The notes below the pieces were generated by a model. That model did not search any database and was not told the DNA's origin. It worked only from the letters and a program-made list of their open reading frames with translations. From NCBI GenBank assembly GCA_027073795.1, contig JALTEW010000214.1, forward strand, positions 1-8,217: DNA of 8,217 bases, in the 5' to 3' direction. Positions 1 through 6,432 of the stretch are shown in pieces. Made by a program: the position numbers and the translations under genes. This stretch comes from a bacterium (GTDB lineage: Bacteria; Desulfobacterota; S145-22). Every line of letters starts with the position of its first letter. Positions within the stretch are counted from its first letter, which is position 1.

Positions 1-468
1 GAGGCAGACCGCCTCCCGGAGTCCATCTTTACCCCCTCCACCAAGGCTGAACAGGGAACGCACGACGAAAATATCCCTTTTCCCGCCATGGAGAACGCCC
101 TCGGGAGCGAAATGGCAAAGAAATTGCGGGACCTGAGCATCGCCATATATCAGCGGGGAAGAGACATTGCGGAAAAACGCGGGATTATTGTGGCTGACAC
201 CAAAATGGAATTCGGCTTGCTAAACGACCAGATCATCCTCATCGATGAACTGCTCACCCCCGATTCCTCCAGGTTCTGGCCAGCGGACACCTATGAACCC
301 GGGCACGCGCAGGTCAGTTTTGATAAGCAGTTTCTGCGAGATTACCTGGACAGCCTCGGCTGGGACAAGTCCCCTCCCCCTCCTGTCATCCCGGAAGATA
401 TCCTTGAAAAAACCCGCCAGAAGTATGAAGAGGCATACAAGCGACTGACAAGCCAACCCAAAAAGTGA
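1..468 (+). CDS. purC: SAICAR synthetase (PurC), 3' part only
   Basis: Phosphoribosylaminoimidazole-succinocarboxamide synthase joins aspartate to CAIR using ATP, giving SAICAR in cytosolic de novo purine synthesis. The reading frame is open from base 1, so the gene begins left of the window; the ATG at 88 is internal, because family-typical sequence precedes it. Visible in order are EADRLPESIFTPSTKAE and GTHDEN (bases 1-75), the ADTKMEFGL strand, DELLTPDSSRFWP, SFDKQFLRDYL and the C-terminal GWDKSPPPP segment. All are conserved landmarks of the bacterial monofunctional enzyme. The last about 155 residues are present and end at a TGA (466-468) with a normal hydrophilic helix. It lies just upstream of a glycan cluster, from which only 14 nt separate it, so it may be co-transcribed with that cluster. 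That would be a housekeeping gene at the border rather than a functional partner. Identification is by recalled family motifs. Confidence 0.95.
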   Translation, partial: EADRLPESIFTPSTKAEQGTHDENIPFPAMENALGSEMAKKLRDLSIAIYQRGRDIAEKRGIIVADTKMEFGLLNDQIILIDELLTPDSSRFWPADTYEPGHAQVSFDKQFLRDYLDSLGWDKSPPPPVIPEDILEKTRQKYEEAYKRLTSQPKK

Positions 469-470
469 AT

Positions 471-476
471 AAGGGA
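471..476 (+). promoter_or_regulatory. Ribosome binding site deciding the methyltransferase start
   Basis: AAGGGA sits 6 nt before the ATG at 483 and is the best Shine-Dalgarno match at this junction. An in-frame GTG at 465 overlaps the purC stop (GTGA) and would add six residues, but this site would then fall inside the coding region. The ATG at 483 is therefore preferred. Confidence 0.6.
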
Positions 477-482
477 ACCACT

Positions 483-1820
483 ATGCCCGAACCAGACAGC
501 CTGGACGTTCAATCCTTGATGGAGGACATCAAGCGGCGTGTCAGGGAGCGCATCGAAAAAGGGGAATTTAAGGAAGAGGAAGTCAGGAAAATTGAAGAGA
601 CGGAGCTTTCCATCTCCCCTAATATCGAAGACCTCCTTGAGGAAATTAAATCTCTTTCCAAATCCTTTGATACCCTTCTTGCACCGCTGAATGACCTCTG
701 GATCCCCTACCGTTCCTTGCCTCAGCCAGGCACCAAGGGAAAAATCCTGTCTCTCACCCAAAAGATTCTTTCTCCCCTCACGCGCATCTTCTTTGCCACA
801 CAAATGGAATTCAACTCGCAGGTCGTACGTTCCTTCAATGACCTCAAGGTTTACCTCGCACGCATCCTTGATCTGACGGCAAACCTCTCCTACCGTCACT
901 ATCTCTCCAGGATCCAGAGCGATCTGGACGAAGTCAAGGAAACGCAGCGCCGTCTATTCCGCCTGATCCTTCGCGCCATGGATCAGCATAGAAACCTCCG
1001 CAGGAAAGTGAGGCATCTCGGTGAAAAATCCGCCATGGAAACGGCAAGGGGGATCCTGATCAGCCCGACGGACTCCGCTCCCCATCCCCCGACCGCTGAA
1101 AACGATGAGGCAGGTGATGCCCTTTACCTGGCCTTCGAAGACCTGCACCGGGGAGACCGAAAACAGATTATGGAGAAACAGGAGACCTATCTCAAATACT
1201 TTCGCTCTTGCCGGAAGGTCCTGGATATCGGGTGTGGACGGGGGGAGTTTCTGGAGCTCCTGAAAAAATCAGGTGTGGAAGGGGTTGGCATTGATATCAA
1301 TCCCGCCATGGTTAAATACTGCCGGGAGCTTGGCCTGAACGTGGAAAAGGCGGACGCGGTTCCCCATCTTTCCGCCGTGCCCAATGGCCATTACGATGGA
1401 ATCTTCTGTGCGCAGGTCGTGGAACACCTTACCTGGCCACAGATTCTCTCCCTCTTACGGCTGTCCTTCGAAAAACTCGCTGACGGGGGGAAAATACTCA
1501 TGGAAACCATCAACCCCCAGTGCCTGACCACCTTCAGTGGTATTTTTTACCTCGACCCCACCCATGTGAAGCCTATCCATCCCCTGATGCTCCAATTCAC
1601 GTGCCAGGCCATCGGGTTCAAGTCTGCTGACATCCTCTACACCTCCCCCATTCCGGACGAAATGAAGCTGAAGGAGGTTGATTTCTTCCGAAGAATCGGG
1701 GATGCCTCTGATAAATTGATTAACGTGTTAAACGACAATGTAATACAACTCAACGAACTTCTCTACGCACCCCAGGATTACGCCGTCCTCGCCGTCAAAG
1801 GAGAAATCCCCTCTCCATGA
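483..1820 (+). CDS. Class I SAM-dependent methyltransferase with long N-terminal helical extension
   Basis: This is a probable cytosolic or membrane-peripheral methyltransferase acting on a polysaccharide or sugar intermediate; the substrate is not known. From the ATG at 483 it has 445 residues. Residues 1 to about 205 are charged and heptad-like (for example EDIKRRVRERIEKGEFKEEE) and look helical/coiled coil. LYLAFED (214-220) is a recurring lead-in of this methyltransferase group. The Rossmann core follows: motif I VLDIGCGRGEF (246-256), the acidic strand GVGIDINP (267-274, D271 likely binding the SAM ribose), motif IV-like FCAQVVEHL (308-316), and YLDPTHVKP (356-364), which recalls methyltransferases of O-antigen clusters such as the WbdD N-terminal domain. 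No kinase domain is present, so it is not a full WbdD. Its stop overlaps the next start by ATGA, implying coupling. The methyltransferase class is secure; the glycan role is inferred from its neighbours. Confidence 0.88.
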   Translation: MPEPDSLDVQSLMEDIKRRVRERIEKGEFKEEEVRKIEETELSISPNIEDLLEEIKSLSKSFDTLLAPLNDLWIPYRSLPQPGTKGKILSLTQKILSPLTRIFFATQMEFNSQVVRSFNDLKVYLARILDLTANLSYRHYLSRIQSDLDEVKETQRRLFRLILRAMDQHRNLRRKVRHLGEKSAMETARGILISPTDSAPHPPTAENDEAGDALYLAFEDLHRGDRKQIMEKQETYLKYFRSCRKVLDIGCGRGEFLELLKKSGVEGVGIDINPAMVKYCRELGLNVEKADAVPHLSAVPNGHYDGIFCAQVVEHLTWPQILSLLRLSFEKLADGGKILMETINPQCLTTFSGIFYLDPTHVKPIHPLMLQFTCQAIGFKSADILYTSPIPDEMKLKEVDFFRRIGDASDKLINVLNDNVIQLNELLYAPQDYAVLAVKGEIPSP

Positions 1821-3001
1821 AATGGTATTTTGTTATCCCGTGGTATGGCACCTATATCCCAGGCGGCGCCGAGGCGGAATGCCGGGGAGCAGCAACGCAC
1901 CTTCGGGAAACGGGCATCGAGGCAGAGGTTTTGACCACTACCGTAAAGGATTTCATGTCTGACTGGTCTCAAAACGCCTATGAGCCGGGTATATATGAGG
2001 AAGAAGGGGTCCCCGTTCACCGGTTCACCGTCCAATCCACCAATCATGACATCTTTGGCTACATTAATGACCGACTCCTCAAAAAATGGAAGATACGCCC
2101 CGAAGAAGAGACATACTTTTTCAAGGAGATGCTCCGGTCTGATGACCTGTTTCGATTCATCGAAGAAAACAACGGGAAGGATATCTTCATCTTTATCCCT
2201 TATATGTTCACCACCTCCGTTGAAGGCGTCATGATACACCCGGAACGTTCCCTTCTTCTCCCCTGCCTTCACAACGAGTCCTACGCTACCCTGACTCCTG
2301 TTCGACGGGCCTTCGAGGCATGCGCCGGCGTACTTTTCAACGTATATGAGGAAAAAACCCTGGCCAATCGCCTCTATCGTTTGCCTCCCGAGAGGCAGCA
2401 AGTCGTGGGAATCGGACTTGACACAACCCTTGCGGGAAACGCCGAACGTTTCAGGAATGCCTACCAAATTCGCGAGCCTTTTATCCTCTATGCCGGGCGT
2501 AAGGATGAGGGAAAGAACACCCCCCTGCTTATCCGCTACTTCAACCGGTTTATCCAGCGACAAGAAACTAATCTGAAACTGGTCCTCATTGGGAACGGGC
2601 AGGTTCCTGTGCCGGACTCACTGCAAGACCGTGTCGTCGATCTGGGGTTCGTCCCCGTGCAGGACAAGATTGACGCCTGCAGGGCTGCGACACTTTTCTG
2701 TCAGCCATCCGTCAATGAAAGTTTCTCCCTCGTCATCATGGAGGCGTGGCTCCAGGAAACACCGGTCATGGTGCACGCGGATTGTCCTGTAACCCGCGGC
2801 CACTGCATCCGAAGCAACGGGGGACTCTATTTCGCCAACTATCCCGAGTTTGAGGAGATTCTTATCAGGCTCCTCAACGAAACAAACCTGAGAGAGAGCA
2901 TGGGAGAGGCCGGGAGACGTTACGTCCTTTCGAACTACCAGTGGGATGTTGTCATTGAGCGCTACAAAGAGGCCATCCACGGCTGGTTCGGGGAGATCTG
3001 A
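1817..3001 (+). CDS. GT-B glycosyltransferase, family 4 type
   Basis: This is a predicted retaining glycosyltransferase that transfers a sugar from a nucleotide donor to a growing glycan at the cytoplasmic face of the membrane. It has 394 residues, normal for GT4. The N-terminal acceptor domain begins MKWYFVIPWYG and has the glycine-rich PGGAE loop (15-19). The C-terminal donor domain begins near ILYAGRKDEGKN, with donor-phosphate lysine candidates K229 and K233, and carries the E-x7-E motif NESFSLVIME (E301 and E309). HADCPVTRGHC and SNGGLYF follow in the late donor domain. There is no signal peptide or membrane segment. The start overlaps the methyltransferase stop (ATGA), with AAAGGAG 13 nt upstream, so re-initiation after the upstream gene is likely. 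Pairing of this GT with the preceding type of methyltransferase is, as I recall, common in glycan clusters. Donor and acceptor sugars cannot be read from the sequence. Confidence 0.9.
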   Translation: MKWYFVIPWYGTYIPGGAEAECRGAATHLRETGIEAEVLTTTVKDFMSDWSQNAYEPGIYEEEGVPVHRFTVQSTNHDIFGYINDRLLKKWKIRPEEETYFFKEMLRSDDLFRFIEENNGKDIFIFIPYMFTTSVEGVMIHPERSLLLPCLHNESYATLTPVRRAFEACAGVLFNVYEEKTLANRLYRLPPERQQVVGIGLDTTLAGNAERFRNAYQIREPFILYAGRKDEGKNTPLLIRYFNRFIQRQETNLKLVLIGNGQVPVPDSLQDRVVDLGFVPVQDKIDACRAATLFCQPSVNESFSLVIMEAWLQETPVMVHADCPVTRGHCIRSNGGLYFANYPEFEEILIRLLNETNLRESMGEAGRRYVLSNYQWDVVIERYKEAIHGWFGEI

Positions 3002-3004
3002 GAC

Positions 3005-4075
3005 ATGATCTGCCAAGTCGTCCCGGATTTTTATCAATACGACGCCATCTCACAGCATGCACTTCATATTTCTGCAATGCTGTCTGAAGTCGGCATCCCC
3101 TCGATAACCTGCGCCAGCCATGTCTTTCCAGAATCTCTCCGCACAGAGGTTCCACCCGCGGAAGAAACTTTTACTCAACTGACACAAAGTGACACCCTCA
3201 TATTCCACTTTTCTATTGCCACGCCGCTGGTCGATAGGCTGAAGGATCTTCCCTGCCGGAAGGTCATGATCTATCACAACATCACACCGGCCCGGTTCTT
3301 CAAGGGCGTAAGTCGAAAGACCGCCGCTGCCTGCGAAAAAGGGCGCGAACAGTTCGCCACCTCGACCGGGATTTTTGACACTGCCCTGGGCGTGTCCCGC
3401 TTTAACGAAATGGAACTAAAAGCAGCGGGGTATAAAATGACAGGTATCCTTCCCCTTGTAGTGGCAACAAATATCATCGATGATCGGACGGTTCGAAGCC
3501 TGTTTTTCCAGTCCGAAAAGGTCACCCTTCTCCACGTGGGGAAGTGGGCGCCCAACAAGCGAATCGAAGATATCATCAAGGTCTTTTACCTGTACCACCG
3601 AATAAACCCTGAAAGCCGGCTTATCCTTGTTGGCAGGAACTGGGAATGGGAAAACTATGCCCAGGCGGTGGTAGGATTGATGCATTCCTTTAAACTTCAG
3701 GAAAAAATCAAGATTTTTCAGGCACTCTCTGCCCCGGATCTGGCCGCGCTCTACCGTGCCAGCGATGTCTATATCAGTATGAGCGAACACGAAGGCTTCT
3801 GTGTGCCATTGATCGAGGCGATGGCCTCTGACTGTCCCGTTCTGGCCTTCGATGCCGGCGCCGTTAGCGAAACCCTCGGGAACGCGGGAATCCTTTTCAA
3901 AAGTAAAAATATCCTTGAGATTTCCGAGTGGATACATTTTCTTATGAACAATAAAAAATTGTACAACTCCCTTGTAAAAAAGGGAAAAGAAAGGGCCAAG
4001 GCCTTTTCCTACCAGGCTGTCTTTGAAAGATTTAAACTTCTTCTTCCAATCATTCTGGGCAATGTGGGAAACTGA
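3005..4075 (+). CDS. GT-B glycosyltransferase, tandem paralog A
   Basis: This is a predicted cytosolic GT4-type glycosyltransferase of 356 residues. The N-terminal domain starts MICQVVPDF and contains the diagnostic IYHNITPARFF (89-99). The donor domain has GKWAPNKR (179-186, K185 the likely donor-phosphate contact) and the E-x7-E motif in SEHEGFCVPLIEAM (E263 and E271), then ETLGNAGILF. The start lies 3 nt after the preceding stop, with GGGGAG about 9 nt upstream (2990-2995). It is clearly paralogous to the next gene along its whole length. The shared blocks sit at nearly the same residue numbers, so one arose by tandem duplication. Fold and enzyme class are well supported; sugar specificity is unknown. 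The last 50 or so residues are lysine-rich (KSKN, NNKKL, KKGKERAK) with more A/T-rich codons than the rest of the gene. Confidence 0.9.
   Translation: MICQVVPDFYQYDAISQHALHISAMLSEVGIPSITCASHVFPESLRTEVPPAEETFTQLTQSDTLIFHFSIATPLVDRLKDLPCRKVMIYHNITPARFFKGVSRKTAAACEKGREQFATSTGIFDTALGVSRFNEMELKAAGYKMTGILPLVVATNIIDDRTVRSLFFQSEKVTLLHVGKWAPNKRIEDIIKVFYLYHRINPESRLILVGRNWEWENYAQAVVGLMHSFKLQEKIKIFQALSAPDLAALYRASDVYISMSEHEGFCVPLIEAMASDCPVLAFDAGAVSETLGNAGILFKSKNILEISEWIHFLMNNKKLYNSLVKKGKERAKAFSYQAVFERFKLLLPIILGNVGN
4064..4070 (+). promoter_or_regulatory. Ribosome binding site for tandem paralog B
   Basis: GTGGGAA lies within the 3' end of the preceding gene, 6 nt before the ATG at 4077. It supports that ATG over the in-frame ATGs at 4023 and 4062, which would overlap the upstream gene by 53 or 14 nt. 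It is a moderate match to the Shine-Dalgarno consensus. Confidence 0.5.
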
Positions 4076-4076
4076 A

Positions 4077-5153
4077 ATGGAAATCCATCAGTTCGTACCG
4101 GATTTCAGCTACGGAGATGCCATTGGAAACGATGCCCTTGGGATTCAGCGCGTCCTCAAGGGATGGGGCTTCGATTCAAGGATTTTCAGCAAAGTGATTC
4201 ATCCCATGTATCGAAACAGGGCCGAATTTTACCTGTATTACCGGTATCACAGCCATCCGGACAACATCCTCATCTTTCATTACTCGACGGGAACGGAACT
4301 TATTGATTTCTTGAGAGATTTCCCAGAAAGGAAAATCCTCATTTATCACAACATCACACCCGCGCATTTCTTCGAAGGGGTAAATCAGAAAGTCGCGCAC
4401 CGTTGCCAAGAGGGACGCGATGAGCTATCCCGGCTGACGGGGGTGTTCGACCTGGCTCTGGGAGATTCTACCTATAACAGGGAAGAGCTCGAAGCCATGG
4501 GCTACCGCCAGACAGGGGTTTTACCCATCATCGTGGATGTCTCGGCCTATCGCCAAAGCCTGAAAAAAATCCCACGGTTTTCGTACCTGAAACATCAGGC
4601 TCCCACACTCCTGCATGTGGGGCGTGCTGCGCCTAACAAGCGTCTGGAGGATATCATCAAGGTTTTCTACTTCTGTAAAAAATTTAGTCCCAGGATCCGA
4701 TTACTCCTTGTGGGAAGCCACTATGACACAGAAACCTATGTTGCCGCCCTCAAGAAACTCATCAAACACCTGAATTTGAGAGACGTTATTTTTCCGGGGC
4801 ACATCTCAACACAGACCCTGACTGAAATCTACGCCCATGCCTCTGCCTACCTCTGCATGAGCGAACACGAGGGCTTCTGTGTCCCACTTGTTGAATCCAT
4901 GTTCTTTGGCCTTCCCATCGTGGCCTACAATGCCGCTGCCGTCCCCGAAACCCTCGGGGATGCGGGAATCCTTTTCGAAAAAAAGGACTATCCGGCGATC
5001 GCCGAGGCTGTCATGGAACTCCTTGAAAATCAGGATTTAAGGAATCATCTTGTCGAGAACGGGAAAAGGAGGCTGCAGGCCTTTACAGAAGCCGCCGTTG
5101 CCCCTATTCTAAGACTCCACCTCCAGAACGTGGGGGTTAAGATAAAGGACTGA
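4077..5153 (+). CDS. GT-B glycosyltransferase, tandem paralog B
   Basis: This is a predicted GT4-type glycosyltransferase of 358 residues. I chose the ATG at 4077 because MEIHQFVPDFSYGDAI aligns with the paralog's MICQVVPDFYQYDAI, and because a ribosome site precedes it. The key blocks match the paralog: IYHNITPAHFF (89-99, the same residue numbers), GRAAPNKRLEDIIKVFY (K188) and SEHEGFCVPLVESM (E265 and E273 of E-x7-E), then ETLGDAGILF. Only one base separates it from the upstream stop, so it is surely co-transcribed. Two 30-base DNA blocks (3779-3808 with 4857-4886; 3869-3898 with 4947-4976) differ at just two positions each, while other parts have diverged. The two enzymes probably add related sugars or act in sequence. 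The stop codon lies inside a degenerate 7-bp repeat that continues into the intergenic gap. Specificity is unknown. Confidence 0.9.
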   Translation: MEIHQFVPDFSYGDAIGNDALGIQRVLKGWGFDSRIFSKVIHPMYRNRAEFYLYYRYHSHPDNILIFHYSTGTELIDFLRDFPERKILIYHNITPAHFFEGVNQKVAHRCQEGRDELSRLTGVFDLALGDSTYNREELEAMGYRQTGVLPIIVDVSAYRQSLKKIPRFSYLKHQAPTLLHVGRAAPNKRLEDIIKVFYFCKKFSPRIRLLLVGSHYDTETYVAALKKLIKHLNLRDVIFPGHISTQTLTEIYAHASAYLCMSEHEGFCVPLVESMFFGLPIVAYNAAAVPETLGDAGILFEKKDYPAIAEAVMELLENQDLRNHLVENGKRRLQAFTEAAVAPILRLHLQNVGVKIKD

Positions 5154-5172
5154 GGGATGAGGACTAAGGGGA
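5145..5172. repeat. Degenerate heptad tract 1, overlapping a gene end
   Basis: Four contiguous 7-bp units, AAGGACT, GAGGGAT, GAGGACT and AAGGGGA, keep a purine-rich pattern (roughly RAGGRMT). The tract begins inside the last codons of the upstream glycosyltransferase, covers its TGA (5151-5153) and runs into the gap. On the minus strand it reads as CCTYAGT-like units. Confidence 0.6.
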
Positions 5173-5206
5173 AAAAGTTGGCGGTTGTCAGTATGCGGAT
5201 AACAAG

Positions 5207-5227
5207 AAAAAGCTCAAAGCTGAAAGC
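5207..5227 (-). repeat. Degenerate heptad tract 2 (minus-strand orientation)
   Basis: Read on the minus strand from 5227 to 5207 this is GCTTTCA, GCTTTGA, GCTTTTT: three contiguous heptads of the same GCTTTCA type as the plus-strand tract that begins at 5240. The opposite orientation of the two tracts creates an inverted repeat. Confidence 0.6.
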
Positions 5228-5261
5228 CTTTTTCATCTTGCTTTCACCCTTCAGCTTCGAG
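5213..5261. repeat. Imperfect inverted repeat / potential hairpin
   Basis: Bases 5213-5224 (CTCAAAGCTGAA) pair with 5250-5261 (TTCAGCTTCGAG) with one A/C mismatch, leaving a 25-nt loop. A competing stem, TGAAAGC (5221-5227) with GCTTTCA (5240-5246) and a 12-nt loop, shares bases 5221-5224, so both cannot form fully at once. No T-run follows directly, so it is not a classic intrinsic terminator. It probably results from the opposed heptad tracts. Confidence 0.5.
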
Positions 5262-5295
5262 TTCCCGCTTTTCACCTTTTGCCTTTCGCCTTCCA
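5240..5295 (+). repeat. Degenerate heptad tract 3, eight units
   Basis: Eight contiguous 7-bp units fit the pattern S-Y-T-T-Y-C-R, for example GCTTTCA (5240), CTTTTCA (5268), CCTTTTG (5275), CCTTTCG (5282) and CCTTCCA (5289). Position 1 is always G or C, position 2 always a pyrimidine and position 7 always a purine. The 7-bp period is therefore stronger than plain pyrimidine richness would give. Confidence 0.65.
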
Positions 5296-5296
5296 C

Positions 5297-5340
5297 CCCC
5301 GTGAAATCCGCTGTGCTGTGGCTTCGCCAATTTCACAGGG
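5297..5340. repeat. Palindromic element between heptad tracts
   Basis: GTGAAAT (5301-5307) is perfectly complementary to ATTTCAC (5330-5336). The pairing can extend outward by three C-G pairs (5297-5299 with 5338-5340) after one mismatch. Inside, TGGC (5319-5322) pairs with GCCA (5326-5329) around a TTC loop, contiguous with the outer stem on the right arm and separated by an 11-nt bulge on the left. No T-run follows. It resembles a REP-like or small inverted-repeat element more than a terminator. Confidence 0.55.
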
Positions 5341-5344
5341 TAAA

Positions 5345-5365
5345 CCTTCTACCTTTTCCCTTCCA
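5345..5365 (+). repeat. Degenerate heptad tract 4, three units
   Basis: CCTTCTA, CCTTTTC and CCTTCCA continue the pattern seen at 5240-5295. The interval between the two tracts (5296-5344) is 49 bp, exactly seven heptads, so the phase is kept across the palindrome. Confidence 0.6.
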
Positions 5366-5376
5366 CCTAAATTAAC

Positions 5377-6432
5377 ATGAGATTCCTGGTTGTCACTTCC
5401 TATGTGCCGTTCGAGATGGGGGGAAACGAGCGCCTGGCCATCGCCCTTGTCAAAGAACTCAGGAAAAGGGGACACGAGGCTGACACCCTCTTTACCCCTC
5501 AAAATAGGCACTACCTCTTCCGAAGCCTCATGGCGGGCTACCTGGCCAATTACCTGACGGACGTAAAAGAGGTTGACGGGAAACCGGTTGACCGCGTCAT
5601 TACAATAAAATTTCCCAGCTTCGCCGTCCGGCATCCCTTTCAACTCTGCTGGTTTGCCCACAGGCAACGAGAGTACTACGATCTCTGGGGGGAATGGTAC
5701 ACCTATCAGAAACGAATCGGGGCGGGATGGCGACGAAAGATCCAGCGCGTGATTCTGCACAGAATTGACAATTATCTCCTATCCCGCCATGTAAAAAAGC
5801 TATACGCCATCTCAGGAAATGTTGCCAACAGGTTGAAAACATGGGGAAATCACAACGCGGAAGTTCTCTATCCCCCACCCCTTATACCGGATAGCCTCCA
5901 GGTCAAAGCCTACGAACCCTACATCTTTTCCGTCTCCCGATTGATTTCCCCTAAACGCATGGATCTCCTCGTGGAGGCGATGCGTTATGTAAAAAATGGA
6001 AACATCCAGGCGGTGATTACGGGGAAGGGTGCCGACCTGCCACACCTGCGTGACATGATCAAGGAATACGGGTTTGAGCACCGCGTAACCCTAACGGGAG
6101 AGCTTGATGACAAGGCGGTTTTTCAACACCTTTCAAATTGCCGGGCTGTGTTTTTCGCCCCGAGGAACGAAGATTACGGCCTGGTGACTGTGGAGGCCAT
6201 GCGGAGCCATAAACCTGTTATAACCTGCACGGACAGCGGGGGCCCCACAGAGTTGATCGAAGATGAGAAAAACGGCTTTGTTCTTCCCCCTGATCCCCAG
6301 GCTATTGCCGGGGCCATTGACCGATTGGCTGAATCCGAAACCCTTGCCAGAAGCCTCGGAGAACAAGCCTATCAAGACAGCCTTGTCATAAACTGGGACA
6401 AGGTCGTGGAAAGGTTTACCGCGCCGCTATGA
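5377..6432 (+). CDS. GT-B glycosyltransferase, family 4 type
   Basis: This is a predicted cytosolic glycosyltransferase of 351 residues with a complete GT4 layout. The N-terminus is MRFLVVTSYVPFEMGGNERLA, with its glycine loop G15-G16. A basic, aromatic middle stretch follows (WYTYQKRIGAGWRRK), possibly membrane- or acceptor-facing. The donor domain opens with FSVSRLISPKRMDLLVEAM (K193), continues through ITGKGADL, and has E-x7-E as NEDYGLVTVEAM (E265 and E273) with SGGPTELI after it. It is the first gene after the repeat-filled gap. An in-frame TAA at 5368 limits the start to this ATG, yet no Shine-Dalgarno sequence is visible upstream. Translation may be weak or initiate in a leaderless-like way. 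Its stop overlaps the next start by ATGA. It is more distant from the tandem pair upstream than those two are from each other. Its sugar is unknown. Confidence 0.9.
   Translation: MRFLVVTSYVPFEMGGNERLAIALVKELRKRGHEADTLFTPQNRHYLFRSLMAGYLANYLTDVKEVDGKPVDRVITIKFPSFAVRHPFQLCWFAHRQREYYDLWGEWYTYQKRIGAGWRRKIQRVILHRIDNYLLSRHVKKLYAISGNVANRLKTWGNHNAEVLYPPPLIPDSLQVKAYEPYIFSVSRLISPKRMDLLVEAMRYVKNGNIQAVITGKGADLPHLRDMIKEYGFEHRVTLTGELDDKAVFQHLSNCRAVFFAPRNEDYGLVTVEAMRSHKPVITCTDSGGPTELIEDEKNGFVLPPDPQAIAGAIDRLAESETLARSLGEQAYQDSLVINWDKVVERFTAPL

Larger units (their letters stand above)
5154..5376. other. Intergenic gap made of degenerate heptad repeats and a palindrome
   Basis: This is the only sizeable non-coding stretch (223 bp) in the window. 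Nearly all of it can be described as three heptad tracts plus one palindromic element, listed separately. An open frame at 5157-5375 translates to low-complexity Phe/Leu/Ser/Pro sequence that follows the repeats and is not credible as a gene. I see no tRNA, no sigma-70 pair with good spacing, and no hairpin followed by a T-run. Confidence 0.8.

Noticed and set aside
88..90. ATG as the start of a separate 126-residue protein
   Set aside because: The frame is open upstream and encodes conserved PurC sequence, so this is an internal methionine.
342..899. Minus-strand open frame across the purC/methyltransferase junction
   Set aside because: It overlaps two well-supported plus-strand genes and shows no domain; it is a likely composition artefact.
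1778..2563. Long minus-strand open frame (261 codons) opposite the first GT-B gene
   Set aside because: The plus-strand gene has clear family motifs and operon context; the antisense product has no recognisable motif.
3416..3937. Minus-strand open frame (173 codons) inside tandem paralog A
   Set aside because: It lies opposite the conserved donor domain, which explains the sequence constraint; no independent support.
4023..4076. Earlier starts (4023 or 4062) for tandem paralog B
   Set aside because: They would overlap the upstream gene, and the extra residues have no counterpart in the paralog; 4077 fits the alignment and has a ribosome site.
5178..5204. Possible sigma-70 promoter (TTGGCG or TTGTCA with GATAAC-like downstream)
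   Set aside because: No acceptable -10 box occurs at 16-18 bp spacing from either hexamer.
5297..5345. Intrinsic terminator
   Set aside because: A stem exists but is followed by AGGGTAAACC rather than a T-run, so I list it as a palindromic element only.
5145..5372. CRISPR array
   Set aside because: The repeats are 7 bp, contiguous and degenerate, without spacers or cas genes.
5157..5375. 72-codon open frame in the repeat-filled gap
   Set aside because: The translation is low-complexity and mirrors the heptad repeats; there is no ribosome site or recognisable domain.
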